Counted from the stretch's first letter, positions 37,363-47,551 are shown. The stretch is DNA of 64,000 nt from Synechococcus sp. BO 8801 (GCF_002252675.1 NZ_NQKY01000010.1:35488-99487), one strand, 5' to 3'. Notes: generated by a model from the letters alone, not told the origin. Numbers and translations: made by a program.

Positions 37363-38843
37363 CAGCTGCCCTTGAAGGCGTAGAAGAGTCGCTTCATGGT
37401 GTCCAGCAGAGCATTGGAGCGCTCCGCGTGCTGTTCGCGGTCGAGGCTCTTCAGTTCCGCCTGGCGCTCCTGGACCATGGCGGCGAAGCGCTCCAGCAGG
37501 TCCGGATTCTCGTTCAGCAGGCCACTGATGCTGTCCCGGTCCACCTCCAGCAGCAGGCACTCCTCGGTGGCCCTCACCGTGGCGCTGCGCGGGGCATCGA
37601 GGAAGAGGGTCATCTCGCCGAACACCTCACCCGGCCCCAGCTGGCGCACGGCCACGGTGTGGCCCGGCTCCAGCTCCTTGAGGATCTCCACGCTTCCCCG
37701 CAGCACGTGGAACATCGAACGCCCCTCGGCCCCCTCCTGCACCACCGCCTCGCCGGGCCCGTAGGCCACCTGGTGGCTGCCATCCACCAGGGTCTCGAGC
37801 TGCTCGCTGCTCAGGTCGGTGAAGATGCCCACGCTGGCCAGGGTCTGGCAGCACTGTTTGGGGGACGGCCTGGCGGGGAGCTGGGGCCGGTCCCGGGAGC
37901 GGCGGGGCTGCAGCTCACGCACCGGGAAGGGGATGCTCTGGCCTTCCCGGGCCAGGGCATACCAGATCTGCTCGAGCAGGTCGCTGCGCAGGTCGCCGAT
38001 GGCGCCGTCCCCCAGCTCCCGCTGCCACACCTGCAGCTCGTAGGCGATGGCGCTGTCCTGGAACTCCTTGACGCGGATGCGGGGGGCGGGCTCCCGCAGC
38101 ACCTTGGGATGCTGCAGCACCACCTTCTCCAGCAGGGCCCTGGCCTGGGCGGGCGGCAGGTCGTAGTCGAGGCCGACGCTGAACCGGTTGCTGACGGCCC
38201 CGGAGCGGCCCAGGTTGCGCAGCACCCCCTCGGTGACGAGGCTGTTGGGCACGACCACCAGCTGGCCGTCCATGTTGCGGAGCATGGTGTCCCGCCAGCT
38301 CACCTGGACCACCACCCCGCGTACCCCCTCGTCCAGCTCCAGGAAGTCCCCTTCGGTGAACTCGTCCCCCAGCTGCAGCTCCAGGCCGGCGAACAGGTCC
38401 TTGAGGGACTCCTGGGCGGCCAGGCCGATCACGGCGGTGAGCACGGCGGAGGTGGTCACCAGGCCCACCAGATCCAGCCGTGCCGACTGGCGCACCAGCA
38501 CCACCGTGGCCAGGGCGCCGCTGCCGAGGGTGAGCAGCTGCATCAGCAGCTGCGGCGGCGGCCGCCACAGACCCAGGTGGGCGGGCACCTGCAGGGCTGC
38601 CCAGAGGGCCAGGAGGATGGCGGCGTAGGTGAGCAGCAGGTCGTCGGTGAGCAGCACCCACACCCGGTAGGCCGGCGGCAGCCCCTGCAGCGGCAGCGAA
38701 CTCAGCAGGGCCCAGGTGGCGATCGCCAGCAGCGGCAACCGCAGCGGCACGGTGGGCAGGGCCCGGTGGCGGCAGAGGCGGGCCAGCACCAGCAGCCCGG
38801 CCGTGGCGGCCAGGGCGCCGATCCAGATCTGCAGCAGGGCCAA
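37362..38843 (-). CDS. MscS-type mechanosensitive channel with C-terminal cNMP-binding domain
   Basis: 493 residues. Several N-terminal helices lead to an MscS domain (about 110-290), with the pore-lining and beta-domain phrase GLAAQESLKDLFAG, then RDTMLRNMDGQLVVVPNSLV. A CRP-type cNMP domain (about 340-460) keeps FGEMTLFLDAPRSA, including the Glu and Arg that hold cyclic phosphate. Cyclic-nucleotide-modulated MscS relatives (bCNG type) are known. This one is translationally coupled (TGATG) to a cyclase that could supply its ligand. The start is TTG 38843; the N-terminus could be a few residues different. Divergent from the SIMPL gene. Confidence 0.87.
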   Translation of the reverse strand: MALLQIWIGALAATAGLLVLARLCRHRALPTVPLRLPLLAIATWALLSSLPLQGLPPAYRVWVLLTDDLLLTYAAILLALWAALQVPAHLGLWRPPPQLLMQLLTLGSGALATVVLVRQSARLDLVGLVTTSAVLTAVIGLAAQESLKDLFAGLELQLGDEFTEGDFLELDEGVRGVVVQVSWRDTMLRNMDGQLVVVPNSLVTEGVLRNLGRSGAVSNRFSVGLDYDLPPAQARALLEKVVLQHPKVLREPAPRIRVKEFQDSAIAYELQVWQRELGDGAIGDLRSDLLEQIWYALAREGQSIPFPVRELQPRRSRDRPQLPARPSPKQCCQTLASVGIFTDLSSEQLETLVDGSHQVAYGPGEAVVQEGAEGRSMFHVLRGSVEILKELEPGHTVAVRQLGPGEVFGEMTLFLDAPRSATVRATEECLLLEVDRDSISGLLNENPDLLERFAAMVQERQAELKSLDREQHAERSNALLDTMKRLFYAFKGS

Positions 38844-38932
38844 GGCGCTCGCTTCGATCGCCCCATCCTGCCGCCGATCCTGGCCGTCGGCTCCATGGCG
38901 GAGCAGGCTGGAAGCAACCGTCCCCCAAGTCG

Positions 38933-39637
38933 ATGCGCCCGATCTGCCTGCGCTCCGTCGTCCCGCTGCTGGGCCTGACGGCGCTCGCTTCCTGGCCGGG
39001 CACCGTGGTCGCCCAGGTGCAGCTCCGCTGCGAGGGCACCCTGCTCGAGGCCAGGGGCAGCGCTGAACAGGAACGGCCCACCCGCCGCCTGGCCTTCTCC
39101 CTGTCCCTCGAGGCCGAGGCCGCCACGGCCGATGGGGCGCTCCAGAGCCTGCAGGAGCGGCTGGCGGCGGTGCGGACCGCCCTGCAGGGGCAGCAGGTGG
39201 AGGAGCTGCGGGTCACCTCCCCGAGCACCTGGAAGCGCGAGGCCGAACGCAACCGGCCGGCGGCGGTGACGGCCAGCCTGCAGGTCAGCGGCCGGTTGGT
39301 GCCCCAGCGGCTGCAGGCCCTGATCCGGGAGGTGGGGGCCCTGAGCGGGGTGCGGCTGGCGCCGGTGGCCACCGAAGCCGATCGCGGCCTGGATGGGGCG
39401 GTGCGGCGCCAGCTGCTGCGGGCGGCCTACCAGGACGCCCTTGAGCAGGCCAGGGAGGTGGCCGCCGCCGTGGGTCTCAGCCGGCTGGCCCCCCTGGAGG
39501 TGCAGGTGGACGGCAACGACCTGCGGCCGATGATGATGCGGGCCGCCGCCGCCGAGGCCGCTCCCCCCTTCGATCCCGCCGAACTGGCCCAACCGAAGGA
39601 TCGGCTGGGCCTGATGGTGCGGTTCTGCGCCCATTGA
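38933..39637 (+). CDS. Exported SIMPL (DUF541) domain protein
   Basis: 234 residues with signal peptide (RSVVPLLGLTALASWPGTVVA) and a SIMPL domain: an acidic region of alternating strands (RRLAFSLSLEAEAATADGAL) and helices such as LLRAAYQDALEQAREVAAAVGL. SIMPL proteins are periplasmic or outer-membrane-associated with no agreed function; some bind signalling partners or protect against oxidative stress. It is 35 bases upstream of the first FecR gene, on the same strand, suggesting an operon of envelope proteins ending in cyclase B. Confidence 0.75.
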   Translation: MRPICLRSVVPLLGLTALASWPGTVVAQVQLRCEGTLLEARGSAEQERPTRRLAFSLSLEAEAATADGALQSLQERLAAVRTALQGQQVEELRVTSPSTWKREAERNRPAAVTASLQVSGRLVPQRLQALIREVGALSGVRLAPVATEADRGLDGAVRRQLLRAAYQDALEQAREVAAAVGLSRLAPLEVQVDGNDLRPMMMRAAAAEAAPPFDPAELAQPKDRLGLMVRFCAH

Positions 39638-39672
39638 GCAGAATGGGCCATCCGCACCGGAGCCCTGAGCCC

Positions 39673-40392
39673 ATGCGCCGCCGCCACCTGCCGAGCCTCT
39701 CGATGGTGCCGATCCTGGTGCTCCTGGTCGGTCCCGCCCTCGGCCCGCTGCCGGTGCGGGCCTCCGAGAGCGCCGTGGTGCAGGAGATCCTCGATGGCAA
39801 CGAGCTGTTCATCGATGGCAAGACGGCCAAGGTGAAGGAGAAGGCCGTCGCCCCCCAGAAGGTCAGCACCCAGAACAGCCGGGGCCAGATCCGCTTCGAC
39901 AGCGGCGCCGCCGGCCGCCTCAACCGTTTCGCCCTGCTCAAGCTGGGCCAGGGCTGCTTCCTGATCGAAAAGGGTCAGATCCTGGTCTCCGGCAAGCAGA
40001 GCGGCTGCACCCGCTCCGCCCGCCTCAGCGTGCGGGGCACCAACTACCTCCTCGACGTCAACGAGTCGGGGGAGGCGGAGATCTCCGTGCTGGAGGGGTC
40101 GGTGGAGGTGGAGCCCCTCGCCGACGGGGAACCCACCGGAAAGCCCGCCACCACCGTGGAAGCGGGCCAGAAGCTGCGGCTCTCCCCCGCCGGGGTGGTG
40201 CTGGCGATCCTGGGGCTGAGCGTCAGTGATTACAACAGCATCCTGGGCGGCCCCCTGTTCCAGGGTTTCCGGGTGCCGCTGCCCGCCTACGGCTCCCTGG
40301 AGAGCTACATCCGCTCCCGGGTGCCGGGGGTGAACCTGCCCGTTCCGGTCAGTCCGCCGTCGCTGCCCTTCGGCCTGCCGCGCTTCTTCTGA
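39673..40392 (+). CDS. Exported FecR-domain protein, copy 1
   Basis: 239 residues from ATG 39673; a TTG at 39634 would add 13. Signal peptide (LSMVPILVLLVGPALGPLPVRA), then a FecR-type beta domain with GAAGRLNRFALLKLGQGCFL, GQILVSGKQSGC and SARLSVRGTNY. FecR domains sit in the periplasm and take part in signal transmission. This copy has no transmembrane anchor, so it is likely soluble in the periplasm. It is a close paralogue of the next gene over its whole FecR part. The spacing of 4 bases to it suggests a coupled pair. Confidence 0.8.
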   Translation: MRRRHLPSLSMVPILVLLVGPALGPLPVRASESAVVQEILDGNELFIDGKTAKVKEKAVAPQKVSTQNSRGQIRFDSGAAGRLNRFALLKLGQGCFLIEKGQILVSGKQSGCTRSARLSVRGTNYLLDVNESGEAEISVLEGSVEVEPLADGEPTGKPATTVEAGQKLRLSPAGVVLAILGLSVSDYNSILGGPLFQGFRVPLPAYGSLESYIRSRVPGVNLPVPVSPPSLPFGLPRFF

Positions 40393-40396
40393 GCCG

Positions 40397-41482
40397 GTGA
40401 TCCGACCCCACCGGCTTCTGTTGACGACCCTGGCGGCGGCCCTGGCCTGGCCCAGCGCCAGCGTGGCGAGCCCGACTGGATCGGCCGTCGTGCAGGAGAT
40501 CCTTGATGGCCGGGAGCTGTACATCGAACGGCGCCAGGCCCAGGTGCAGGAGCGGGCCTTCACACCCGAGCTGGTCCGCACCCAGAAGAGCCGCGGCCAG
40601 CTGGGCTTTGCCGGTGGTGCCGCCGGCCGCCTCAACCGCTTCTCCCAGCTGCGCCTCGGCAGCACCTGCTTCCTGCTCAGCAGCGGCCAGATCCTGGTGT
40701 CAGGCCAGCAGAACGGCTGCACCCGCTCCTCGCGGCTGAGCACCCGGGGGACCAACTACGTGATCACCCTGCTCGACGGCGGCGAGCAGGAGGTGGCGGT
40801 GCTGGAGGGTTCGGTGGAGCTCCAGCCCCTTGCCGATGGACGGCCCCTGCCTGGGGCGCCGATCCTCGTGGCGGGGGGCACCAGGGTGCGGCTCTCCAGC
40901 CAGGGGGCCCTGCTCTGGCAGCGACCCCTGTCGGCGGACGACTACGCCGCCATCCTGCGGGGGCCCCTGTTCGAGGGGTTCACGGCCCCCCTGCCCGGCA
41001 TGGCGGCCCTGGAGGCCTTTGTGGAGCGCCGTTTCCCCGGGGTGATCCCCACCGCGCCCAGGCCGTCGGTCAGCCGTGACCCCCTGGTGGAGATCATCAA
41101 CCGCTACCGGGCCCAGGGCGGGCGCCCCGCCCTGCAACCCCTGCCGGCGCCCCTGGCTGCCGAGAATGCCGCCCATCTGGCCCCGGTGCTCGAGGGGGTG
41201 CTGGCCAGCCGCGATTGCGACCACGACCGCGCCCTCTGGGGGGCGTTCCAGGAGCGCATGGCGGCGAAGGGAAGGCTCATGCCCACCAGTGAGGTGATCG
41301 CCTGCCCGATGCCGGCCGCCGCCTGGAACCCCGAAGTGATCGTGTCCCGCTGGATGGGCTCGCCCCTGCACACCCAGATCCTGATCAACCGTCCCAAGGC
41401 CCAGGCCATCGACTGCGTGCGCCTGGAGCGCTCCGGCCGGGCCGTCGCCATCTGCACGCTCTGGAGCCCGCTGCCGCGATGA
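40397..41482 (+). CDS. FecR - CAP-like fusion protein, copy 2
   Basis: 361 residues. Signal peptide (LLLTTLAAALAWPSASVA). The FecR-like part to about 215 is clearly paralogous to copy 1, sharing VVQEILDG, GRLNRF, GQILVSG, NGCTRSSRLS and RGTNY. A C-terminal part from about 225 resembles a CAP / SCP domain: a helix IINRYRAQGGRPALQP, then ENAAHLAPVLEGVL, and SRWMGSPLHTQILINRP, matching the usual SxxHxxxxL pattern loosely. A conserved CAP His pair is only partly present, so enzyme activity is doubtful. Its stop overlaps the ATG of cyclase B in ATGA, so the two are coupled. Confidence 0.7.
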   Translation: MIRPHRLLLTTLAAALAWPSASVASPTGSAVVQEILDGRELYIERRQAQVQERAFTPELVRTQKSRGQLGFAGGAAGRLNRFSQLRLGSTCFLLSSGQILVSGQQNGCTRSSRLSTRGTNYVITLLDGGEQEVAVLEGSVELQPLADGRPLPGAPILVAGGTRVRLSSQGALLWQRPLSADDYAAILRGPLFEGFTAPLPGMAALEAFVERRFPGVIPTAPRPSVSRDPLVEIINRYRAQGGRPALQPLPAPLAAENAAHLAPVLEGVLASRDCDHDRALWGAFQERMAAKGRLMPTSEVIACPMPAAAWNPEVIVSRWMGSPLHTQILINRPKAQAIDCVRLERSGRAVAICTLWSPLPR

Positions 41483-43380
41483 TGGCGCGACGCCGCACCT
41501 TCAGGGTCCTGGTGGTGGCCGTGCTGGCCTGGGTGGGGGTCAGCTCCGGCTGGCCGGGGCCCCGGATGCGGGTCTGGGAGCGGGGGGTGGAGCAGCAGCT
41601 GCTGCTGCTGCGCGGCCCCCGCCGACCACCGCCGAAGGTGGTGCTGGTCACGGTCGATGACGCCACCCTCCAGCAGGGGGACTGGTTCGAGGAGGAAGGC
41701 AGGATCCCGGAATGGGCGAAGGGCGTCGGCAGCCTGCCCTGGCCCCGGGCCACCTACGGGATGGTGGCGGAGAAGCTGCTGCAGGCCGGCGCCAGGGCCG
41801 TGGCCGTGAATGTGGTCTTCGAGGGGCCCAGCGGCAAGGGGCCGGCCGATGACGATGCCCTGGAGCTGCGGCTGCGGCGCTACCCCGGCCGGGTCGCCCT
41901 GGCGGCGGAGATGCTCGAATCCAGCGACACCCAGGGAGCTGGAGCCCTCACCTTCGTGCGGCCGGAGCGCTTCCTGGCGGCCATCGGCGGCACCGGCTCC
42001 CTCGGGCTCACCAACATCCTCGCCGGCACCTCCAGCGAGCCGAGCCGCCACCCCGAGGCCTACGCCAGCGGCGTGCTCCCCGCCCGCGGCGCCGAGGGCC
42101 ACAGCGCCCTCTCCTCCACCCTGCTGCGGCTGGGGGGCCAGCGGAGCCGCCAGGACGACCGGGCCAGCGCGCTCAATTTCTATGGCCCGGAGGGCAGCTT
42201 CCAGCGCCTGCCGGCCTGGGAGGTGCTCGACCCCGCGCGCTGGCAGACCCATCCCCTGCGCAAGGAGATCCAGGGGGCGCTGGTGCTGCTCGGCCCGGTG
42301 GTCGCCCAGGGGACCGACGGCTACCCCACCCCCTTCGGCCCCCTGTCGGGACTGGAGGTGCTGGCCACCGCCACCGCCAATTCGCTGCAGGGGGACGGGC
42401 TGCAGCCCTGGCCCCGCAGCGCGCCGGGACGGGCCCTGCTGGCCCTGCTGCCGCTGCTGCTGGTGCTGGGGGCGGCCCTCCGCTGGACCGACCTGCGCTG
42501 GCGCCTCGCCCTGGTGGTCCTGGTGCTGGTTCTTCAGGGCGGCGTGGTGGTGGTGGCGCTGCAGCAGGCCAACCGCTGGCTGCCGCTGCTGGCGCCCTCC
42601 TCGGGCCTGGTCCTGCTGGGCCTGCTCTACGGCGGGGATGCCTACCTGCGGGAGGGGCAGGAGCGGCGGCGGCTGCGCCGCACCTTCGAGCGCTACGTGG
42701 CCCCCGGGGTGGTGGCGGAGATCCTCTCCGACCCGGAATCGGCCCAGGGCATCCTGCGCGGCCGCCTGCTGGAGGTGACCGTGCTGATGACCGACATCAA
42801 GGGCTTCACGGTGCTCACCAAGCAGCGCAGCGGCGAAGGCCAGAGCGAGCTGCACGTGCTCCAGCTCAACGAGTATCTGGGCGCCATGGTGGAGGTGGTG
42901 ATGGCCCATGGCGGCACCGTCGACAAGTTCATCGGCGATGCGGTGATGGCCGTCTTCGGCTCACCGGTGAGCCGGGGGGTGGCCGAGGAGGCCAGCCAGG
43001 CGGTGCGCTGCGCCCTGGCCATGCGGGCGGCCCTGGCCGGCCTCAACGAGGACTGGGCGCGGCGGGGCATCGCCACCCTTGACAACGGCATCGGCCTGGC
43101 CAGCGGCCAGGTGATGGTGGGCCAGATCGGCAGCCCCAAGCGGATGGAGTTCACCGTCATCGGCGACACGGTGAACCTGTCGGCCCGGCTCGAATCGGCC
43201 ACCCGGAATGTGGATGCGGCGGTGGTGTGTGACGCCCACACCGCCAGCCTGATCGCGGCCGACCCCGGGCTCGCGGCCCGCTCCCTGGGCCCCCAGGCGG
43301 TGAAGAGCCTCGGGGAGGTGGAGATCTTCACCGTCGCCCTGGCGGATCAGGCCTCCAGGGAAGGTCAGGCCTCCAGGTAA
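41479..43380 (+). CDS. CHASE2 - class III adenylate cyclase, copy B
   Basis: 633 residues. N-terminal helix, CHASE2 sensor (about 45-300), three helices (about 312-395) and a cyclase domain (about 425-620). Metal ligands are in MTDIKGFT (about D436) and GDAVMAVFG; the K of VDKFIG contacts adenine; GDTVNLSARLES supplies N and R. The residue aligned with the purine-contacting position is Thr (EFTVIG), typical of cyanobacterial adenylate cyclases. It is coupled to the FecR-CAP gene upstream. Its 3' end overlaps the convergent speA by 16 bases. Confidence 0.88.
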   Translation: MMARRRTFRVLVVAVLAWVGVSSGWPGPRMRVWERGVEQQLLLLRGPRRPPPKVVLVTVDDATLQQGDWFEEEGRIPEWAKGVGSLPWPRATYGMVAEKLLQAGARAVAVNVVFEGPSGKGPADDDALELRLRRYPGRVALAAEMLESSDTQGAGALTFVRPERFLAAIGGTGSLGLTNILAGTSSEPSRHPEAYASGVLPARGAEGHSALSSTLLRLGGQRSRQDDRASALNFYGPEGSFQRLPAWEVLDPARWQTHPLRKEIQGALVLLGPVVAQGTDGYPTPFGPLSGLEVLATATANSLQGDGLQPWPRSAPGRALLALLPLLLVLGAALRWTDLRWRLALVVLVLVLQGGVVVVALQQANRWLPLLAPSSGLVLLGLLYGGDAYLREGQERRRLRRTFERYVAPGVVAEILSDPESAQGILRGRLLEVTVLMTDIKGFTVLTKQRSGEGQSELHVLQLNEYLGAMVEVVMAHGGTVDKFIGDAVMAVFGSPVSRGVAEEASQAVRCALAMRAALAGLNEDWARRGIATLDNGIGLASGQVMVGQIGSPKRMEFTVIGDTVNLSARLESATRNVDAAVVCDAHTASLIAADPGLAARSLGPQAVKSLGEVEIFTVALADQASREGQASR

Positions 43381-45377
43381 GTCGTCTGCTCCAGGCTGGC
43401 CTTCAGGTGGGCCATCAGGCGCCGGGCATCGCTGATCGCCAGGTCGCCCCGGCCGATCGCCTGCTCGCTGGCCAGCCGCAGCCGCTCCAGCAGCAGGTCG
43501 GGGTCGTGCTCCATCGCCTCGAGCACCTCGGCGTTGGTGTTGCCCCGCACCACGTGGTCGACCCGGTAGCCGCCGCCGGCCGCCAGCCGGATGTGCACGG
43601 CGTTGGTGCTGCCGAACAGGTTGTGCAGGTTGCCCATCACCTCCTGGTAGGCGCCGCCGAGGAACAGCCCGATCCAGTAGGGCTCGCCGGGCCGCAGGCC
43701 GTGCAGTTCCAGCAGGGGCTTGACCTGGCCCCGGTCGATGAAGCGGGCGATCTTGCCGTCGGAATCGCAGGTGAGGTCGGCGAAGCTGCCCAGGCGGGTG
43801 GGGCGCTCGTCGAGCCGGTGGATCGGCAGCACCGGGAAGAGCTGGTCGATCGCCCAGGTGTCGGGCGCCGAGCGGAACACCGAAAGGTTGGCGTAGTAGG
43901 TGCCGGCCAGCGCCGCCGGCAGGGCCTGCAATTCCTGGGGGATCACGGTGCCTGGGGGCAGGCCTTCGAGCTGGCGGGCGATCGCCTGGCAGCTGGCCCA
44001 GGTGAGGCGCTCGGCCGTGGCCCGCTCCGGCAGGCTCAGGTAGCCGAGCCGGAAGGCGGTGAGGGCGTCCTCCTTGAACTTGAGGGCATCGTTCCAGGCC
44101 TCCTGGAGCCGTTCCACCACCGCCCGCTCACCGGCGTCGTCCCCTTCAAGACCACCCTCGGCGGCGATCGCCGTGATCAGGGCGTGGGTGTCGCGCAGGT
44201 TGCGCAGGATCAGCGCCTCCCCCTCGGCCGGCGGCGGCACCGTTTCGCCGCGGCCGCCGGCCCCGAGCACGTCGAACACCAGCACGCTGAAGTGGCTGGC
44301 CAGGGCCCGGCCGCTCTCACTCACCAGGGTGGGCGGGCGGATGCCGTGGGGCTCGCAGCACTCCCGGATCGTGGCGACGACGTCGTTGGCGTAGTTCTGC
44401 AGCGAGTAGTTGGTGGAGGCGGCGGTGGCGGTGCGGCTGCCGTCGTAGTCGATGCCCAGGCCGCCGCCCACATCCAGAAAGCCCATCGGCGCCCCCAGCC
44501 GGGTGAGCTCGGCATAGATCTGCCCGGCCTCCTGCAGGGCGTCCTTGAGGACGGCGATGTCGTTGATCTGGCTGCCGATGTGGAAGTGCAGCAGGCGCAG
44601 GTCGTCGAGCAGGCCCGCCTCCCGCAGGCGTTCCACCGTGGTGAGCACGTCGGGGATCGAGAGGCCGAACTTGGCCCGCTCGCCCACCGAGCTGCCCCAG
44701 CGGCCGGTGCTGCGGGCCGAGAGTTTGGCGCGGATGCCGATGAACGGGGCCCCGCCCAGGGCGCTGCTGGCGGCGATGATCCGCTCCACCTCATCGGCCT
44801 GCTCGATCACCACCACCGGCTGGCGCCCCAGGCGCCGGGCCAGGATCGCCGTCTCGATGTAGCGCCGGTCCTTGTAGCCGTTGCAGATCATCAGGGCGTC
44901 GGGATCGTCCAGCAGGGACAGGGCGATCAGCAGCTCGGCCTTGCTGCCAGCCTCCAGGCCGAAGTGCCAGCGGCGGCCGCTCTCCACCAGCTGCTCCACC
45001 ACGTGGCGCTGCTGGTTGCACTTGACCGGGAACACCCCCTGGTAGCGGCCGTTGTAGCCGTACTGGGCGATGGCCCGCTCGAAGGCGCCGTGGAGACGCT
45101 CGAGCCGGTCCTCAAGGATGTCGTCGAAGCGGATCAGCAGCGGCAGGGACAGGTCGCGGCCCTGCAGCTCCCGCACCAGCTCCACCAGATCGAGGGAGCC
45201 GCCGCGGTCGCCGCGGGGCTGGACGATCACGTGGCCCCGGGCGCCCACCCCGAAGTAGGGCTCACCCCAGCGGTCGAGCCCGTAGAGGGCCGCCCCGTCG
45301 GCGGCGCTCCAGGCGTCGGGCCGCCCGGAAGCGACGGAGGGCACGCCCGGGGGGCTGGTCGGTTCGGCGAACACCAT
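43365..45377 (-). CDS. speA: Biosynthetic arginine decarboxylase
   Basis: 670 residues, fold-type III PLP enzyme converting arginine to agmatine for polyamine synthesis. The PLP lysine is in GVFPVKCNQQR (about K116), followed by the GLEAGSKAEL segment. The GGGLGID motif and the active-site Cys-region sequences near GSFADLTCDSDGKI match SpeA. The length is that of the plant/bacterial biosynthetic form. ATG 45377 is used. It shares a 16-bp 3' overlap with cyclase B and is 17 bases downstream of the FUSC gene on the same strand. Confidence 0.95.
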   Translation of the reverse strand: MVFAEPTSPPGVPSVASGRPDAWSAADGAALYGLDRWGEPYFGVGARGHVIVQPRGDRGGSLDLVELVRELQGRDLSLPLLIRFDDILEDRLERLHGAFERAIAQYGYNGRYQGVFPVKCNQQRHVVEQLVESGRRWHFGLEAGSKAELLIALSLLDDPDALMICNGYKDRRYIETAILARRLGRQPVVVIEQADEVERIIAASSALGGAPFIGIRAKLSARSTGRWGSSVGERAKFGLSIPDVLTTVERLREAGLLDDLRLLHFHIGSQINDIAVLKDALQEAGQIYAELTRLGAPMGFLDVGGGLGIDYDGSRTATAASTNYSLQNYANDVVATIRECCEPHGIRPPTLVSESGRALASHFSVLVFDVLGAGGRGETVPPPAEGEALILRNLRDTHALITAIAAEGGLEGDDAGERAVVERLQEAWNDALKFKEDALTAFRLGYLSLPERATAERLTWASCQAIARQLEGLPPGTVIPQELQALPAALAGTYYANLSVFRSAPDTWAIDQLFPVLPIHRLDERPTRLGSFADLTCDSDGKIARFIDRGQVKPLLELHGLRPGEPYWIGLFLGGAYQEVMGNLHNLFGSTNAVHIRLAAGGGYRVDHVVRGNTNAEVLEAMEHDPDLLLERLRLASEQAIGRGDLAISDARRLMAHLKASLEQTTYLEA

Positions 45378-45394
45378 CGCAGCCTTGGTTTGGC

Positions 45395-47551
45395 TCAGGC
45401 CTCAGGCGGGCAATCTAGGCGGGGCGCCGCGGCCGGCAGGCCCTGCCAGTCGCTCCAGGCGGCGACGGCGTCGTGCAGCCCGATCACCGGATCGACGAGC
45501 CGGCCCAGCTGTCGGGCCAGGGGGTCGCCGCCGGTGTCCGGGCGGGGGCGCTCCGGCGGGTCCGGGGGCCGGCTGTGCTGCTCCAGCGCCGTGGCCAGGG
45601 CCGCCAGGGACGCCGGCAGCCGCTCCCGCAGCGCCCCGAAGCCGGGCGGCAGGGGCCGACCGTCACGGCGGGGATCGCCGCGGCCCAGCACCACCGCGGC
45701 GTCGATCAGCCGCTGGCTGTGCAGCAGGAAGGCCATCAGGGGCACCGCCATCGCCCGGTGGGCAGGCTTTTCGCTCAGGAAGCGCTGGATGGAGACATGG
45801 GCGTTGCCCATCTCCAGGCGCACCTCGGCTGGGGTGGCCAGCGGCCCGGGGGCGGCCTGGGGCGGCTCCTGCAGCCGGTCGAGCACCTGCTGCACGAAGC
45901 GGGCATTGCAGCGGAGGCTGGCCGCCAGCCGGGCCGGCAGCTGGGACCGTTCCCAGCGCGGCAGCACCAGATGGATGGCGGCCAGGGCCAGGGCGGCGCC
46001 GATCAGGGTGTTGGCGATCCGCCACAGGGCCAGGTTCCAGTCGCCGGGCTGGTCGATGTCCTTGTACAGGACGATCCAGGGGGTGAGGAAGAAGACGAAC
46101 AGGCCGTAGTTCACCGGCAGCACCGCCATCATCACGAGGGTGAGGGGCACCAGCAGCAGCACCAGCATCAGCGGGTGGGGGAAGCAGGTGGCCAGCACGA
46201 TGGCCACGATCCCCCCCAGCACGGTGCCCAGCACCCGCTGGCCGGTGCGCGACAGGCTCTCCCCCGCCGAGGGCCGCAGGATCACCGAGACCGTCAGGGT
46301 GATCCAGTAGCCGATCGGCAGGGCGAACAGGGTGTAGACGGCCACGGCGGCGGCCGAAGCCACGCCGAAGCGCAGCCCGTGCCGGAACACGCTCGACTCC
46401 AGGGTCAGGTTCGCCCGCAGGGTCGCCCAGCCCTGGGCCAGGGCGGCACGCCCCCCGGCGCCGGCAAGGGCCGTCGGCACCTGGGTGGGGCTGAGTGCCG
46501 TCAGGGGGATGGCCTCGCCGGCCCCGTCCAGGGTGGCGATCCAGTGGGCCTGGGCCGCCTGAATCTGCCGGTAGGTGTCGCGCAGCGCCGGATCCAGGCC
46601 CTCGATTGCCCCGGCGATCCCCTCCAGCTCCTGCCTGAGGTCCCGCAGGGCGGGCAGGGGGCCCCGCCCCAGCAGCGCCTGCTCCAGCTGCAGCAGGGCG
46701 TCGACGCAGCGGCCGTTGAGCGCCTGCAGGCGCCGGTGCACGGTGGATGGCTCCGGCGCCGGCAGTGCCGCCAGCAGGTCCCCCAGGGCCGCGCTGGTCA
46801 CGAACAGGGCGTCGGTGGTCTCGATCAGGCGGGTGAAGGCCCCGTCGGCGGGGCTGGCCCCGAGGCGGCCGCTGCGGGTGTCCGCCAGGGTGGCCCGGGC
46901 GCTGCCGAGGGCGTCGCGGACCCTGAGCTTTTCGGTGAAGAGCTGGGCCTCCGTGGCCGGCGGGCCGCCATCGGCCTGGCAGGCCAGGCGGTGGTAACGG
47001 GCGACGGCCCGATGGGCAGCGGCCAGGGCGATCCGCACGGGCCGGTAGGGCCGCAGCGGCCAGAGGGCGAGCGCGAGCAAGGTGGCCCAGCCCCCGCCGG
47101 CCAGGTAGAGGAGCGACCAGGCCAGAGCCTTGGCCGGATCGGGCTCTGAGACGTTGATGCCGATCAGGAAGCACCAGGCCGTCACCAGCCCGATCAGGGC
47201 CCCGCTGTTGCCGTAGAGGGCCAGCATCCCGCAGCCCAGCGCCACGGCGGCCATCGCCGGAACGCACAGCCAGGGCCAGGCCGCCAGGCCGATGCCGCCG
47301 CCGAGGGCCAGGGCGCCGAGCAGGGAGGCGAGCCCCATCGCCGTGGCCTTGGTGCGGTAGGCCCCACCCGTGTCGGCCATGTTCACGTACAGCCCCCCGA
47401 GGGCCATCCAGATCAGGGCGGGTTCGTGCAGCTGGGCGGCGGCCAGCAGCGGCGGCACGCTGGCCAGGGTGGTGCGCAGGCCGAGCCGGAGATTGGGCCC
47501 GGCCCCCGGCGCGGCCAGCCAGGTGGCGCGCCCAGTTGCTGCTCCGGGCAT
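45395..47551 (-). CDS. FUSC-family transporter-like membrane protein
   Basis: 718 residues. An N-terminal membrane block of about six helices (from [21 protein letters not shown] to about 165) is followed by a long soluble helical part and a second membrane block (about 385-530). This is the repeated layout of the FUSC / aromatic-acid-exporter-like family, with the second block showing [20 protein letters not shown]. Substrate unknown; such proteins are linked to efflux of aromatic acids or fusaric acid in other bacteria. The gene lies upstream of speA on the same strand. Divergent from ndk with about 108 bases between. Confidence 0.8.
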   Translation of the reverse strand: MPGAATGRATWLAAPGAGPNLRLGLRTTLASVPPLLAAAQLHEPALIWMALGGLYVNMADTGGAYRTKATAMGLASLLGALALGGGIGLAAWPWLCVPAMAAVALGCGMLALYGNSGALIGLVTAWCFLIGINVSEPDPAKALAWSLLYLAGGGWATLLALALWPLRPYRPVRIALAAAHRAVARYHRLACQADGGPPATEAQLFTEKLRVRDALGSARATLADTRSGRLGASPADGAFTRLIETTDALFVTSAALGDLLAALPAPEPSTVHRRLQALNGRCVDALLQLEQALLGRGPLPALRDLRQELEGIAGAIEGLDPALRDTYRQIQAAQAHWIATLDGAGEAIPLTALSPTQVPTALAGAGGRAALAQGWATLRANLTLESSVFRHGLRFGVASAAAVAVYTLFALPIGYWITLTVSVILRPSAGESLSRTGQRVLGTVLGGIVAIVLATCFPHPLMLVLLLVPLTLVMMAVLPVNYGLFVFFLTPWIVLYKDIDQPGDWNLALWRIANTLIGAALALAAIHLVLPRWERSQLPARLAASLRCNARFVQQVLDRLQEPPQAAPGPLATPAEVRLEMGNAHVSIQRFLSEKPAHRAMAVPLMAFLLHSQRLIDAAVVLGRGDPRRDGRPLPPGFGALRERLPASLAALATALEQHSRPPDPPERPRPDTGGDPLARQLGRLVDPVIGLHDAVAAWSDWQGLPAAAPRLDCPPEA

